Below are positions 1 through 7,304 of a stretch of DNA of 11,621 bases, in pieces. Origin of the DNA: RGIG8709 sp045575975 (lineage in GTDB: Bacteria > Bacillota > Clostridia > Monoglobales > Monoglobaceae); the NCBI GenBank assembly GCA_045575975.1, contig JAZNFO010000052.1, forward strand, positions 1 to 11,621, written 5' to 3'. The notes beneath the pieces are model-generated. The model saw only the letters and a list, made by a program, of their open reading frames with translations. It searched no databases and was not told the origin of the DNA. A program made the translations under genes and the position numbers. Every line of letters starts with the position of its first letter. Positions within the stretch are counted from its first letter, which is position 1.

Positions 1-28
1 TGACTTTTTTGCCGAATCATTATATACT
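1..28 (+). promoter_or_regulatory. candidate serC-serA promoter (partly off the edge)
   Basis: A TATACT -10 box sits at 23-28. The window opens with TGACTT, which would be the tail of a TTGACT-like -35 box at 17-bp spacing if the base just outside the window is T. The position, about 50 bp before the serC start, fits. Half of the evidence is outside the window. Confidence 0.45.
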
Positions 29-79
29 AAATGAAGTATGTTAAGAATTAAACAATATTATATGAAAGAGGTAATATAT

Positions 80-1159
80 ATGAACAGAGTTTATAATTTT
101 TCAGCAGGTCCTTCTATGCTTCCTGTAGAAGTGTTGGAAAGAGCACAAAGAGAAATGCTTAATTGTAATGACAGCGGTCAGTCTGTTATGGAAATGAGCC
201 ATCGTTCAAAGGAATATCAAGCAATTATTGATGAGGCAGAAAGCCTTCTTCGTGAAATAATGAATATTCCTGATAACTATAAGGTTTTATTCCTTCAGGG
301 TGGAGCTTCAACTCAGTTTGCAATGATTCCTTTAAATCTTGCAAAGAATAAGAAAGCTGATTTCGTAACAACAGGTCAGTGGTCAAAGAAAGCAATTCAG
401 GAGGCTTCAAAATATATTGAAACCAATGAAGTTGCATCAAGTGCTGACACAGTTTTCACTTATATTCCAAAGCTTGATAAGAGTATGTTCTCTCCTGATG
501 CAGATTATGTTCATATTACATATAACAACACAATTTACGGAACAAGATACACATCACTTCCTGATACAGGGGATGTTCCGATTGTTGCAGATATGTCTTC
601 TATGATTTTATCAGAAGAGGTTGATGTTTCAAAATTCGGAATGATTTATGCCGGTGCACAGAAGAATATGGGTCCTGCAGGTGTTACTCTTGTAATAATC
701 AGAGAAGACCTTCTCGGTGAAGCACTTGAATTCACACCAACAATGCTTAAATATCAGACACATGTTGATAACGGTTCAATGTACAACACACCTCCAACAT
801 ATGGTATCTATATCTGTAAGCTTGTTTACGAATGGATAAAGAATATGGGCGGTATTGCAAAGATGCAGGAAATCAATGAAAAGAAAGCAAAAATCTTATA
901 TGATTTCCTTGATAATTCAAAAATGTTCAGAGGAACAGTTGTTAAGGAAGACCGTTCACTTATGAATGTTCCGTTTGTAACAGATGATGAAGAACTTAAT
1001 GCAAAATTCATCAAAGAAGCAAAGGAAGCAGGTTTCGTTAACCTTAAAGGACACAGAAGTGTTGGCGGTATGAGAGCTAGTATCTATAATGCAATGCCTG
1101 TAGAGGGTGTTGAAGCTCTTGTTAAGTTTATGGAAAAATTTGAAAAAGAAAACGCTTAA
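80..1159 (+). CDS. serC: phosphoserine aminotransferase
   Basis: SerC converts 3-phosphohydroxypyruvate plus glutamate to O-phosphoserine and 2-oxoglutarate, the second step of serine biosynthesis; it is a cytosolic PLP enzyme of the class V aminotransferase fold. Visible signatures are the N-terminal YNFSAGPSMLP (residues 5-15), the LQGGAS phosphate-cup motif (72-77), the PLP-lysine motif YAGAQKNMGPAG with K195, and the C-terminal GHRSVGGMRASIYNA (324-338). The 359 residues match the usual ~360. The reading frame is open upstream to an ATG at 38, but the ATG at 80 has an AGAGG Shine-Dalgarno 8 nt upstream and puts the conserved N-terminus in the normal place, so I use it. serA follows 14 nt downstream, so the two are almost surely cotranscribed. 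A MetC/PdxF-type side role in PLP synthesis is possible for this family but not shown here. Confidence 0.96.
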   Translation: MNRVYNFSAGPSMLPVEVLERAQREMLNCNDSGQSVMEMSHRSKEYQAIIDEAESLLREIMNIPDNYKVLFLQGGASTQFAMIPLNLAKNKKADFVTTGQWSKKAIQEASKYIETNEVASSADTVFTYIPKLDKSMFSPDADYVHITYNNTIYGTRYTSLPDTGDVPIVADMSSMILSEEVDVSKFGMIYAGAQKNMGPAGVTLVIIREDLLGEALEFTPTMLKYQTHVDNGSMYNTPPTYGIYICKLVYEWIKNMGGIAKMQEINEKKAKILYDFLDNSKMFRGTVVKEDRSLMNVPFVTDDEELNAKFIKEAKEAGFVNLKGHRSVGGMRASIYNAMPVEGVEALVKFMEKFEKENA

Positions 1160-1173
1160 AGGAGTGTAATATA

Positions 1174-2340
1174 ATGTATAAGGTTCAGACTTTAAACAAG
1201 ATTGCTAAAATCGGTCTTGATGTTTTAGATGATAAATATACCTTTGGTGATGAAGTTGAAAATCCTGACGGTATAATTTTAAGAAGCTTTAATATGCACG
1301 AAATGGAACTTCCGGAAAGTCTTTCTGCTATTGCAAGAGCAGGTGCAGGAGTAAATAATATTCCTGTTGATAAATGCAGTGAAAAAGGTATTGTTGTATT
1401 CAACACTCCGGGAGCAAATGCCAATGCGGTAAAAGAACTTGTTATTGCAGGTCTTTTCCTTGCATCAAGAAAAATCGTAAAAGGTATTGAATGGGCAAAA
1501 ACTCTTAAAGGTAACGGAAGCGAAGTTTCAAAGCTTGTTGAAAAAGGCAAGTCAAACTTTGCAGGCCCTGAAATTCAGGGAAAAACTCTTGGTATAATAG
1601 GACTTGGTGCTATTGGTGTTCGTGTTGCAAATGCTGCACATGCACTTGGTATGGAAGTTATCGGTTATGATCCTTATTTGTCAGTTGATGCAGCATGGCA
1701 TGTAACACGCAGTGCGAAAAAGGCAAATGATATAGAAACAATTCTTGCAGAAAGTGATTATATAAGTGTTCATGTTCCTGCAACAGAAACAACAAAGGGA
1801 ATGTTCAATAAGGATGCATTTAGAAAAATGAAGAAGGGTGCTCGTCTTCTGAACTTCTCAAGAGGTGAGCTTGTTGTTGATGCTGATGTTATTGATGCAT
1901 TGGCAGACGGAACACTGGCTGCTTATGTAACAGACTTTGCATCAGATGCTTTACTTGCTGATGAAAATGTTATTGTTATGCCTCACCTTGGAGCATCAAC
2001 TCCTGAAAGTGAAGATAACTGTGCTGTTATGGCAGCAAAAGAAATTAAAGATTTCCTTGAAAATGGAAATATAAAGAATTCTGTGAACTTCCCGAATTGC
2101 GATATGGGAGAGGTTTCAGGTTCAAGAGTTGCAATAGCGCATAAAAATATTCCAACAATGCTCAACAAGATTTCTCAGCTTTTTGCAAATGATAATATTA
2201 ACATTGAAAATATGCTTAATAAGAGCAAGGGCGACTATGCATATACATTAATTGATATATGCGGAGAAGTTGACGATTCTGTTAAGGATGAACTTTTAGC
2301 AATTGACGGAATTATTAAGGTAACAATATACAGAGCATAA
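1174..2340 (+). CDS. serA: D-3-phosphoglycerate dehydrogenase with ACT domain
   Basis: SerA oxidises 3-phosphoglycerate to 3-phosphohydroxypyruvate with NAD+, the committed step that feeds SerC. The split substrate domain occupies about 1-95 and 285-315, and the Rossmann NAD domain lies between, with GLGAIG at 143-148 and an acidic DPY strand end at D166. Catalytic residues by family alignment are R230 (NFSRGE) and H271 (PHLGAST); the usual catalytic Glu appears to align with D258 in the segment DFASDAL, which deserves an alignment check. Residues ~318-388 form a C-terminal ACT domain, the fold through which serine inhibits many SerA proteins; the long intervening domain of plant/mycobacterial enzymes is absent. 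Length (388) fits the short ACT-containing class. An AAAGGAG ribosome binding site begins inside the serC stop codon. The 3' end appears to contain the rnpB promoter. Confidence 0.95.
   Translation: MYKVQTLNKIAKIGLDVLDDKYTFGDEVENPDGIILRSFNMHEMELPESLSAIARAGAGVNNIPVDKCSEKGIVVFNTPGANANAVKELVIAGLFLASRKIVKGIEWAKTLKGNGSEVSKLVEKGKSNFAGPEIQGKTLGIIGLGAIGVRVANAAHALGMEVIGYDPYLSVDAAWHVTRSAKKANDIETILAESDYISVHVPATETTKGMFNKDAFRKMKKGARLLNFSRGELVVDADVIDALADGTLAAYVTDFASDALLADENVIVMPHLGASTPESEDNCAVMAAKEIKDFLENGNIKNSVNFPNCDMGEVSGSRVAIAHKNIPTMLNKISQLFANDNINIENMLNKSKGDYAYTLIDICGEVDDSVKDELLAIDGIIKVTIYRA
2303..2332 (+). promoter_or_regulatory. candidate rnpB promoter inside the serA 3' end
   Basis: TTGACG at 2303-2308 and TATACA at 2327-2332 are 18 bp apart. 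Transcription would start near 2339-2340, a few bases before the 5' strand of the P1 helix of RNase P RNA at 2347. Both boxes lie in serA codons, the -10 box only a few codons before the stop. Confidence 0.5.
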
Positions 2341-2346
2341 TTAAAT

Positions 2347-2692
2347 TATCGGTAAGCCGGACGGTTGCGGGCATATGGAGTAATCCTGTGCGTGAGGAAA
2401 GTCCGAGCTCCAAAGGGCAAGGATGCAAGGTAACGCCTTGTGGAGGTAACTCTAAGGAAAGTGCAACAGAAATATACCGCCTGAAATTTTCAGGTAAGGG
2501 TGGAAAGGCGAGGTAAGAGCTCACCCGCGATATGGCGACTTATCGTTGATGTAAACCCCATCCGGAGCAACACCTGATAAAAAGATTAAGTTTGCCCGAC
2601 GGCTTTTGAAAAGGTGGCTAAAGATATATAGTGATATATATCGTAGATAGATAACCGTCTAAGACAGAACTCGGCTTATAGACTTACCGATA
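2347..2692 (+). ncRNA. rnpB: RNase P RNA (type A-like)
   Basis: This is the catalytic RNA that removes 5' leaders from tRNA precursors. Conserved blocks are visible in order: GAGGAAAGTCCGAGCTCC (2394-2411, P4 5' strand region), AGTGCAACAGAAA (2460-2472), TACCGCC (2475-2481), GTAAACCCCATCCGGAGCAA (2551-2570) and ACAGAACTCGGCTTAT (2664-2679, P4 3' strand region). The ends are set by a perfect 10-bp P1 helix, TATCGGTAAG (2347-2356) with CTTACCGATA (2683-2692). A GNRA-capped helix GATATATA-GTGA-TATATATC is at 2623-2642. The layout agrees with the ancestral type A rather than the Bacillus type B. Mature ends may differ by a few bases. Confidence 0.95.
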
Positions 2693-2704
2693 TACTTATA
2701 AAGC

Positions 2705-2740
2705 AAAAACCAAAATCTTTTTATAAAGATTTTGGTTTTT
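2705..2740 (+). terminator. intrinsic terminator of rnpB
   Basis: A perfect 16-bp hairpin: 2705-2720 pairs with 2725-2740 around a TTAT loop, and the 3' arm ends in a T tract. It lies 12 bp after the P1 helix and closes the rnpB transcript just before the copA ribosome binding site. Confidence 0.9.
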
Positions 2741-2767
2741 TATCTACCAGAGGTGGAAAGGTTTATT

Positions 2768-5239
2768 ATGGATAAAAAAACGAAGTGTTATAATGTAACA
2801 GGAATGAACTGTGCGGCCTGCAGTGCCAGGGTTGAAAAGGCAGTTAAAACAGTTGGTGGTGTTGAACGGTGCTCTGTAAATCTCCTCACAAACGATATGG
2901 TTGTTGAGGGTGACGCAGATGCCTCTGAAATAATTAAGGCGGTAACAGATGCAGGATATGGGGCAAGCCTGAAAGGAGAAAAGAAAAAAACTTCTGAAAA
3001 CACAGGTGAAATAAAGAATGATATTTCAGGGTTGAAACAAAGACTAGTGTTTTCTTTAATTTTCCTTATAATTCTTATGTATGTTTCAATGGGGCATACA
3101 ATGTGGAATATGCCCATGCCGGACTTTTTTAATAATAACTATGTAGCTGTGGGTCTTTTGCAGCTTGTTTTGACAACTGTTATTATGGTAATCAATCAAA
3201 GATTTTTTATAAGTGGTTTTAAGGGACTTATAAAGAAATCTCCTAATATGGATACACTTGTTGCCCTTGGTTCTGCAGCAGCCTTTGTTTACAGCACGGT
3301 AATACTTTTTACAATGACAAGAAGCCAGGATGCGGCACATCATCTTTTACACGAGCTTTATTTTGAGTCAGCAGGAACAATACTCACTTTGATTACTCTG
3401 GGAAAAATGCTGGAAGCACGGGCTAAAGGAAAAACCACGGATGCTATTAAAAAGCTTGTTAGTCTTGCACCTGAAACCGCAGTTGTAATTCGTAATGGAA
3501 TTGAAACAACCATTAAGACAGAGGATTTATTAATTGGAGACATATTTGTTGTTCGTCCGGGAGAAAATATTCCCGTTGATGGAGAAATTATGGAAGGTAT
3601 CTGCTCAGTTAATGAAGCTTCTCTGACTGGGGAGAGTATACCGGTTGATAAAAAAGAGGGTGATTTGGTTTCTTCCGGAACTATTAATTTGTCAGGATAT
3701 ATAAAATGCCGGGCAACAAAGGTTGGGGAAGATACAACCCTGTCACAGATTATAAAACTTGTGAGCGAGGCATCTTCGTCAAAAGCACCGATTTCTAAAA
3801 TTGCAGATAAGGTGTCAGGAGTTTTTGTTCCAACGGTTATTACAATCTCGGTTATAACAATGCTAATCTGGTTGATTTCCGGGAATACAGTTGGATTCTC
3901 TCTTGCGAGGGGTATTTCAGTCCTTGTTATAAGCTGTCCTTGTGCCCTTGGACTTGCAACCCCGGTTGCAATAATGGTTGGAAGCGGCGTTGGTGCAAAA
4001 TACGGGATTATGTTCAAAACAGCAGTTTCGCTGGAACAGACAGGTAAGGTGAAAACTGTAGCTCTTGACAAAACGGGAACAATTACTGTGGGAAAACCAA
4101 AAGTAACCGATGTTATTCCTGTTGATGTTTTGGAAAATGAACTTGTTAAATATGCTTATTCTCTTGAAAATAAGAGCGAACATCCACTTGCAGGGGCTAT
4201 AGTTGAATATGGAAAAGAAAATAATATAAAGTTAATTGAAAGCGAGAGCTTTGAAATTTTCCCGGGAAATGGTCTCTGTGCAACTATAGAAGATGAAGTA
4301 ATATATGGCGGAAATCTGAAATTTGTAAGTGATTATGCAGATATAAGTTATGAAGTTAATAAAAAAGCAGAACTTTTGTCATCTCAGGGCAAAACTCCTC
4401 TGTTTTTTGTTAAGGGTAATTCTTTAATCGGTGTAATAGCTGTTGCGGATACTGTTAAGGAAGATAGCGTCAAAGCAGTAAAAACACTTAATAAAATGGG
4501 AATAAAAACTATAATGCTGACGGGAGATAATAAGAGAACGGCGGAAGCAATCGGTAAATTGGTTGGTGTTGATGAAATTATATCGGATGTCCTTCCTGAA
4601 AATAAGGAAAGCATTATAAGAGATTTAAAGAAGACAGGCTTTGTTATAATGGTTGGAGACGGAATAAATGATGCTCCGGCACTGACAAGTGCGGATACCG
4701 GAATTGCAATAGGTGTAGGGTCAGATATTGCGGTAGATGCTGCAGATGTTGTTCTTGTTAAGAATAGCCTTGCCGATGTACCGGCGGCTATAAAATTAAG
4801 CAGAAAGGTTCTTAAAAATATAAAAGAGAATCTCTTCTGGGCATTTATATATAATGTAGTTGGGATACCGATTGCAGCAGGGGTTTTAATACCGTTCTTT
4901 AATATAAGGCTCAATCCGTCTTTTGCAGCACTAGCTATGAGTCTTTCAAGCTTTTGTGTGGTGTCCAATGCATTAAGGCTTAATTTGGTTGATGTTTATA
5001 ATAATAAAAGAGAAAAGAGGGTAAAACTTATGAAGAAAAGAATTAAAATTGATGGAATGATGTGTGGTCATTGTGAAGCTACAGTGAAAAAAGCATTGGA
5101 ACTAATTCCTGAAGTGGAATCAGCCGATGTGAGCCATAAGGATGGACTTGCAAATGTAACATTAAAAAGCGAAATAGCTGATGATGTGTTAATAAAAACA
5201 ATAGAAGAAAAAGATTTTAAAGTAATAGGCATAGATTAA
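2768..5239 (+). CDS. copA: copper-translocating P1B ATPase with C-terminal CopZ-like domain
   Basis: A membrane pump that uses ATP to move Cu+ (or Ag+) across the cytoplasmic membrane. Domains in order for the 823-residue product: HMA metal-binding domain with GMNCAAC (12-18); membrane segments from about 92; TGES of the actuator domain (287-290); the CPC metal site (390-392); phosphorylation motif DKTGT (434-438); the P1B HP dipeptide in SEHPLAG (472-473); GDGINDAP (630-637); and the last helix with MSLSSFCVVSNALRL (724-738), typical of Cu+ pumps. A second complete HMA domain with GMMCGHC (763-769) fills residues 755-823. This C-terminal copy is the size of a free CopZ chaperone and is preceded by a basic linker (KREKRVKL). 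The frame is open to 2732, but that start lies inside the rnpB terminator; the ATG at 2768 has a GGAAAGG site 6 nt upstream. Most family members end after the NALRL helix. No CsoR or CopY gene is in the window. Confidence 0.93.
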   Translation: MDKKTKCYNVTGMNCAACSARVEKAVKTVGGVERCSVNLLTNDMVVEGDADASEIIKAVTDAGYGASLKGEKKKTSENTGEIKNDISGLKQRLVFSLIFLIILMYVSMGHTMWNMPMPDFFNNNYVAVGLLQLVLTTVIMVINQRFFISGFKGLIKKSPNMDTLVALGSAAAFVYSTVILFTMTRSQDAAHHLLHELYFESAGTILTLITLGKMLEARAKGKTTDAIKKLVSLAPETAVVIRNGIETTIKTEDLLIGDIFVVRPGENIPVDGEIMEGICSVNEASLTGESIPVDKKEGDLVSSGTINLSGYIKCRATKVGEDTTLSQIIKLVSEASSSKAPISKIADKVSGVFVPTVITISVITMLIWLISGNTVGFSLARGISVLVISCPCALGLATPVAIMVGSGVGAKYGIMFKTAVSLEQTGKVKTVALDKTGTITVGKPKVTDVIPVDVLENELVKYAYSLENKSEHPLAGAIVEYGKENNIKLIESESFEIFPGNGLCATIEDEVIYGGNLKFVSDYADISYEVNKKAELLSSQGKTPLFFVKGNSLIGVIAVADTVKEDSVKAVKTLNKMGIKTIMLTGDNKRTAEAIGKLVGVDEIISDVLPENKESIIRDLKKTGFVIMVGDGINDAPALTSADTGIAIGVGSDIAVDAADVVLVKNSLADVPAAIKLSRKVLKNIKENLFWAFIYNVVGIPIAAGVLIPFFNIRLNPSFAALAMSLSSFCVVSNALRLNLVDVYNNKREKRVKLMKKRIKIDGMMCGHCEATVKKALELIPEVESADVSHKDGLANVTLKSEIADDVLIKTIEEKDFKVIGID
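5017..5032 (+). promoter_or_regulatory. candidate internal translation start for free CopZ
   Basis: Inside the copA frame, GAGG (5017-5020) in an AAAAGAGGG context lies 9 nt before an in-frame ATG at 5030. Initiation here would give a 69-residue protein (5030-5239) that starts MKKRIKIDGMMCGHC and is exactly one HMA copper-chaperone domain. The spacing and strength match the serC site in this window. That it is used is inference. Confidence 0.4.
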
Positions 5240-5242
5240 AAA

Positions 5243-5280
5243 ATATCCCTTTTGGTTCGTTAACCAAAAGGGGTATATTT
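5243..5280. terminator. bidirectional terminator between copA and the MATE gene
   Basis: A hairpin pairs 5243-5257 with 5262-5276 around a CGTT loop, with one G-U pair (T5246/G5273) on the plus-strand RNA. T runs follow on both strands (5276-5282 on plus; the A run at 5238-5243 read on minus), so it can end the two convergent transcripts. The MATE stop codon (5281-5283) lies right at its right edge. Confidence 0.85.
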
Positions 5281-6624
5281 TTATATGTTTTTAAAGTATT
5301 TTTTATAGCTCAGATAAAAGAGTATTGCAGAAATTCCTGCAGCCAGGTAATCTGTAACAGGCTGTGCCAGTGCCAGAAGCCCAGCGGATGAAAAAGTGTT
5401 GAATAAAAACAGTATGGGAATGTATAAAAGTCCTTGCCTGCTGATTGAAAGTATAAGTGACGGTATTGCGGCACCGATTGACTGAATAGCATTGATGAAA
5501 ACAAATAAAATTCCAAGAACAGGACCTGAATATATGTATATCCTTGAAAATGTCATTCCAAATCCTGATGCCGCAGGGTTATCAAGAAATGCAGAAACTA
5601 AAGGTTTTGCTCCGTAGTAGCAAACAATAGTCATAATAGCGCTAAGAGAAAAAGCAAGCATCAGAGAAAACTTAAGAATGTCAAAATATCGTTTTTTATT
5701 TTTTGCTCCAAAACAATATCCTAAAAGTGGTTGGATACCTGTGCCAAGACCGATCAGAAGCATAACTGCTATCATATTAACTTTCATAGCAACCCCGAGG
5801 CCTGCGACAGCCATATCTCCGTGTTTTAACATAAGGTTGTTTATGATTATGTTTGAACAGCTCATAAGCATATTGTTAAGGGATGCGGGAATTCCTATTG
5901 CAAGAACATCGGTCATAATTTTATTTCCGATTTTATATTCCTTAATGTTAACTGACAACATTGAATCAGCAGAGATAAGATGCTTGAAATAGAATGCGGT
6001 GGAGCATATGTTTCCTATAACAGTAGCAATTGCTGCTCCTGCAACATCCCAGCCAAACCCTAAAATCATAATAGGGTCAAGAACTATATTTACAAGGTTT
6101 CCGATTATCATGCCTTCCATAGCCTTTTTTGCATTTCCCTCGGCTCTTATTATATGGCTGAAGGTCTTGCTTACTATCAAAAAGGGAATACCTAATGATA
6201 CTATTGAAAGATAGGTTGATGTATAGTCTAAGGTGTCAGCACTTGCTCCAACCATAAGTGAAATCTCTTTTGAAAAGATAATAATAAGAATAAGAGAGAT
6301 AATACCAATTCCAAGTCCTGACCAGAAACAGAAGGAAGATGTGCTTTTAGCTTTTTCTTTTTCTCCTGCACCAAGCATTCTTGATATAAGGGAAAGTCCG
6401 CCTATGCCGAAAAGCATTCCTATGGACATAAATATAAGAAAAACCGGGGTTGCAACTGAAACTGCGGCAACCATATATGGATTTTTTGTTTGCCCGATAA
6501 AGAATGTGTCTGCTAAATTATACACTAATACCATAATCATACTGATTATAGATGGAATAACATTGCTGAAAACCGCTTTAGGAACGGGGGCATCTCTGAA
6601 AATTTCTGCTGTATTGTCTTTCAT
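5281..6624 (-). CDS. MATE family multidrug/cation efflux transporter
   Basis: An integral membrane antiporter of the multidrug and toxic compound extrusion family, expected to export organic cations or drugs using a Na+ or H+ gradient; the substrate cannot be told from sequence. The 447 residues and about 12 hydrophobic helices in two similar halves fit the family. The N-terminal segment NLADTFFIGQ (about 36-45) followed by a polar turn and a VSVATPVF helix is characteristic, as is the RMLGAGEKEKA loop near 83-93. It resembles the clostridial MepA/DinF-like branch more than NorM. The start ATG (6622-6624) has an AGGTGA ribosome binding site 4 nt upstream on the minus strand. It is the only minus-strand gene seen, with its own promoter and a shared terminator, so it is probably an independent unit. 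Confidence 0.92.
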   Translation of the reverse strand: MKDNTAEIFRDAPVPKAVFSNVIPSIISMIMVLVYNLADTFFIGQTKNPYMVAAVSVATPVFLIFMSIGMLFGIGGLSLISRMLGAGEKEKAKSTSSFCFWSGLGIGIISLILIIIFSKEISLMVGASADTLDYTSTYLSIVSLGIPFLIVSKTFSHIIRAEGNAKKAMEGMIIGNLVNIVLDPIMILGFGWDVAGAAIATVIGNICSTAFYFKHLISADSMLSVNIKEYKIGNKIMTDVLAIGIPASLNNMLMSCSNIIINNLMLKHGDMAVAGLGVAMKVNMIAVMLLIGLGTGIQPLLGYCFGAKNKKRYFDILKFSLMLAFSLSAIMTIVCYYGAKPLVSAFLDNPAASGFGMTFSRIYIYSGPVLGILFVFINAIQSIGAAIPSLILSISRQGLLYIPILFLFNTFSSAGLLALAQPVTDYLAAGISAILFYLSYKKYFKNI

Positions 6625-6665
6625 TTTTTCACCTACGTTATTTTAGTCTTTTTTTACAAAAAAAT

Positions 6666-6694
6666 ATTATACTATTTAAATTAAAAAAAATCAA
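6666..6694 (-). promoter_or_regulatory. promoter of the MATE gene
   Basis: On the minus strand, TTGATT (6694-6689) and a perfect TATAAT (6671-6666) are 17 bp apart, about 40 bp before the MATE ATG. No operator palindrome is obvious between them and the start. Confidence 0.75.
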
Positions 6695-6709
6695 CCATAA
6701 ATTATACAC

Positions 6710-6738
6710 TTGAAATGTAGTTTTAAATGTGTTACAAT
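6710..6738 (+). promoter_or_regulatory. promoter of the DUF6106-like to MazF operon
   Basis: TTGAAA (6710-6715) and TACAAT (6733-6738) are 17 bp apart, and a TGT just before the -10 box makes it an extended -10. Only 15 bp separate this -35 box from the divergent MATE -35 box. Confidence 0.8.
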
Positions 6739-6776
6739 AATATTTAGCAGAAAAATGTGTGGAGGTAAGCTGAAAA

Positions 6777-7301
6777 ATGGACATTTTTGTTGAACATATG
6801 GTTAAAAGAAAAAAAAACGTAATGGATTATATAAAAGTTTTATCAGTATTGATAGTGGGACTTTTTCTTATTTTAATTGTTCCGTTTATAGGGGTTGTTA
6901 TTCCGTCAGCAGGATCAATGGCTCTTATATTGGTTATATTAATTATTTATCTTATGTATAAGCTTGTAACATCTATAAACCTTGAGTATGAATATATATT
7001 GACAAATGCAGAAATGGATGTTGATAAAATTATTAATCTAAGAACAAGAAAAAAGGTAGCTGAGGTTAATTTCCATAAAATTGATTTTTTTGGAAAGGCA
7101 GGAAGTGCAGAGTATAATAACTCATTAAAAAATAGAAATATTAAGAAAATCTTTGCGTGCAGAGATATTAAGGATGCGGAAACCTATTTTGTTGTTTTTG
7201 AAAGTGATGATAACGGCAAAATGATGCTCATTTTCTCACCAAGTGAAAAAATGGTTAAGAGTATCAGTGTGATAAACCCGCAAAAATGCATAGTCGGATA
7301 A
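6777..7301 (+). CDS. two-helix membrane protein, DUF6106-like
   Basis: Function unknown. The 174-residue product has a short basic N-terminus (MDIFVEHMVKRKKN), two hydrophobic helices at about 19-43 and 47-66 separated by a tight VIPSAGSM turn, then a soluble domain of about 105 residues starting LEYEYILTNAEMDVDKI. That segment and the overall plan recall the clostridial family annotated DUF6106; this is from memory of the family, not a search. The pattern of alternating hydrophobic strands in the soluble part (YFVVFES, MMLIFSP) suggests a small beta domain, perhaps PH-like, on the cytoplasmic side. A GGAGGT site at 6761-6766 supports the ATG at 6777. It is the first gene after a strong promoter and ends 3 nt before the AcpS-NnrD gene, so the two are cotranscribed. 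Confidence 0.8.
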   Translation: MDIFVEHMVKRKKNVMDYIKVLSVLIVGLFLILIVPFIGVVIPSAGSMALILVILIIYLMYKLVTSINLEYEYILTNAEMDVDKIINLRTRKKVAEVNFHKIDFFGKAGSAEYNNSLKNRNIKKIFACRDIKDAETYFVVFESDDNGKMMLIFSPSEKMVKSISVINPQKCIVG

Positions 7302-7304
7302 TTT

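Noticed and set aside
38..79. N-terminal extension of SerC from the ATG at 38
   Set aside because: No ribosome binding site precedes it, the extra 14 residues have no family counterpart, and the ATG at 80 has a good site at proper spacing.
2623..2642. Hairpin GATATATA-GTGA-TATATATC as a terminator or promoter (TGATATATA)
   Set aside because: It is a GNRA-capped helix within RNase P RNA, upstream of the conserved ACAGAACTCGGCTTAT block, and has no T tract.
2691..2696. TATACT as -10 box of a copA promoter
   Set aside because: No -35-like hexamer lies 15-19 bp upstream, and transcripts from it would run straight into the terminator hairpin.
2732..2767. Extended CopA start at 2732
   Set aside because: It lies in the 3' arm of the rnpB terminator hairpin and lacks a ribosome binding site; ATG 2768 has one.
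3358..4071. 237-codon open frame on the minus strand inside copA
   Set aside because: It is antisense to well conserved CopA motifs (TGES, CPC), its translation has no recognisable domain, and no promoter or ribosome binding site supports it. The same holds for other antisense frames in copA, serC, serA and the MATE gene.
5243..5276. TATCCC...GGGGTATA arms after copA, reminiscent of a CsoR operator
   Set aside because: The arms are separated by a perfectly pairing TTTTGGTT/AACCAAAA core and flanked by T runs on both strands, and the site is downstream of copA, so a terminator explains it fully.
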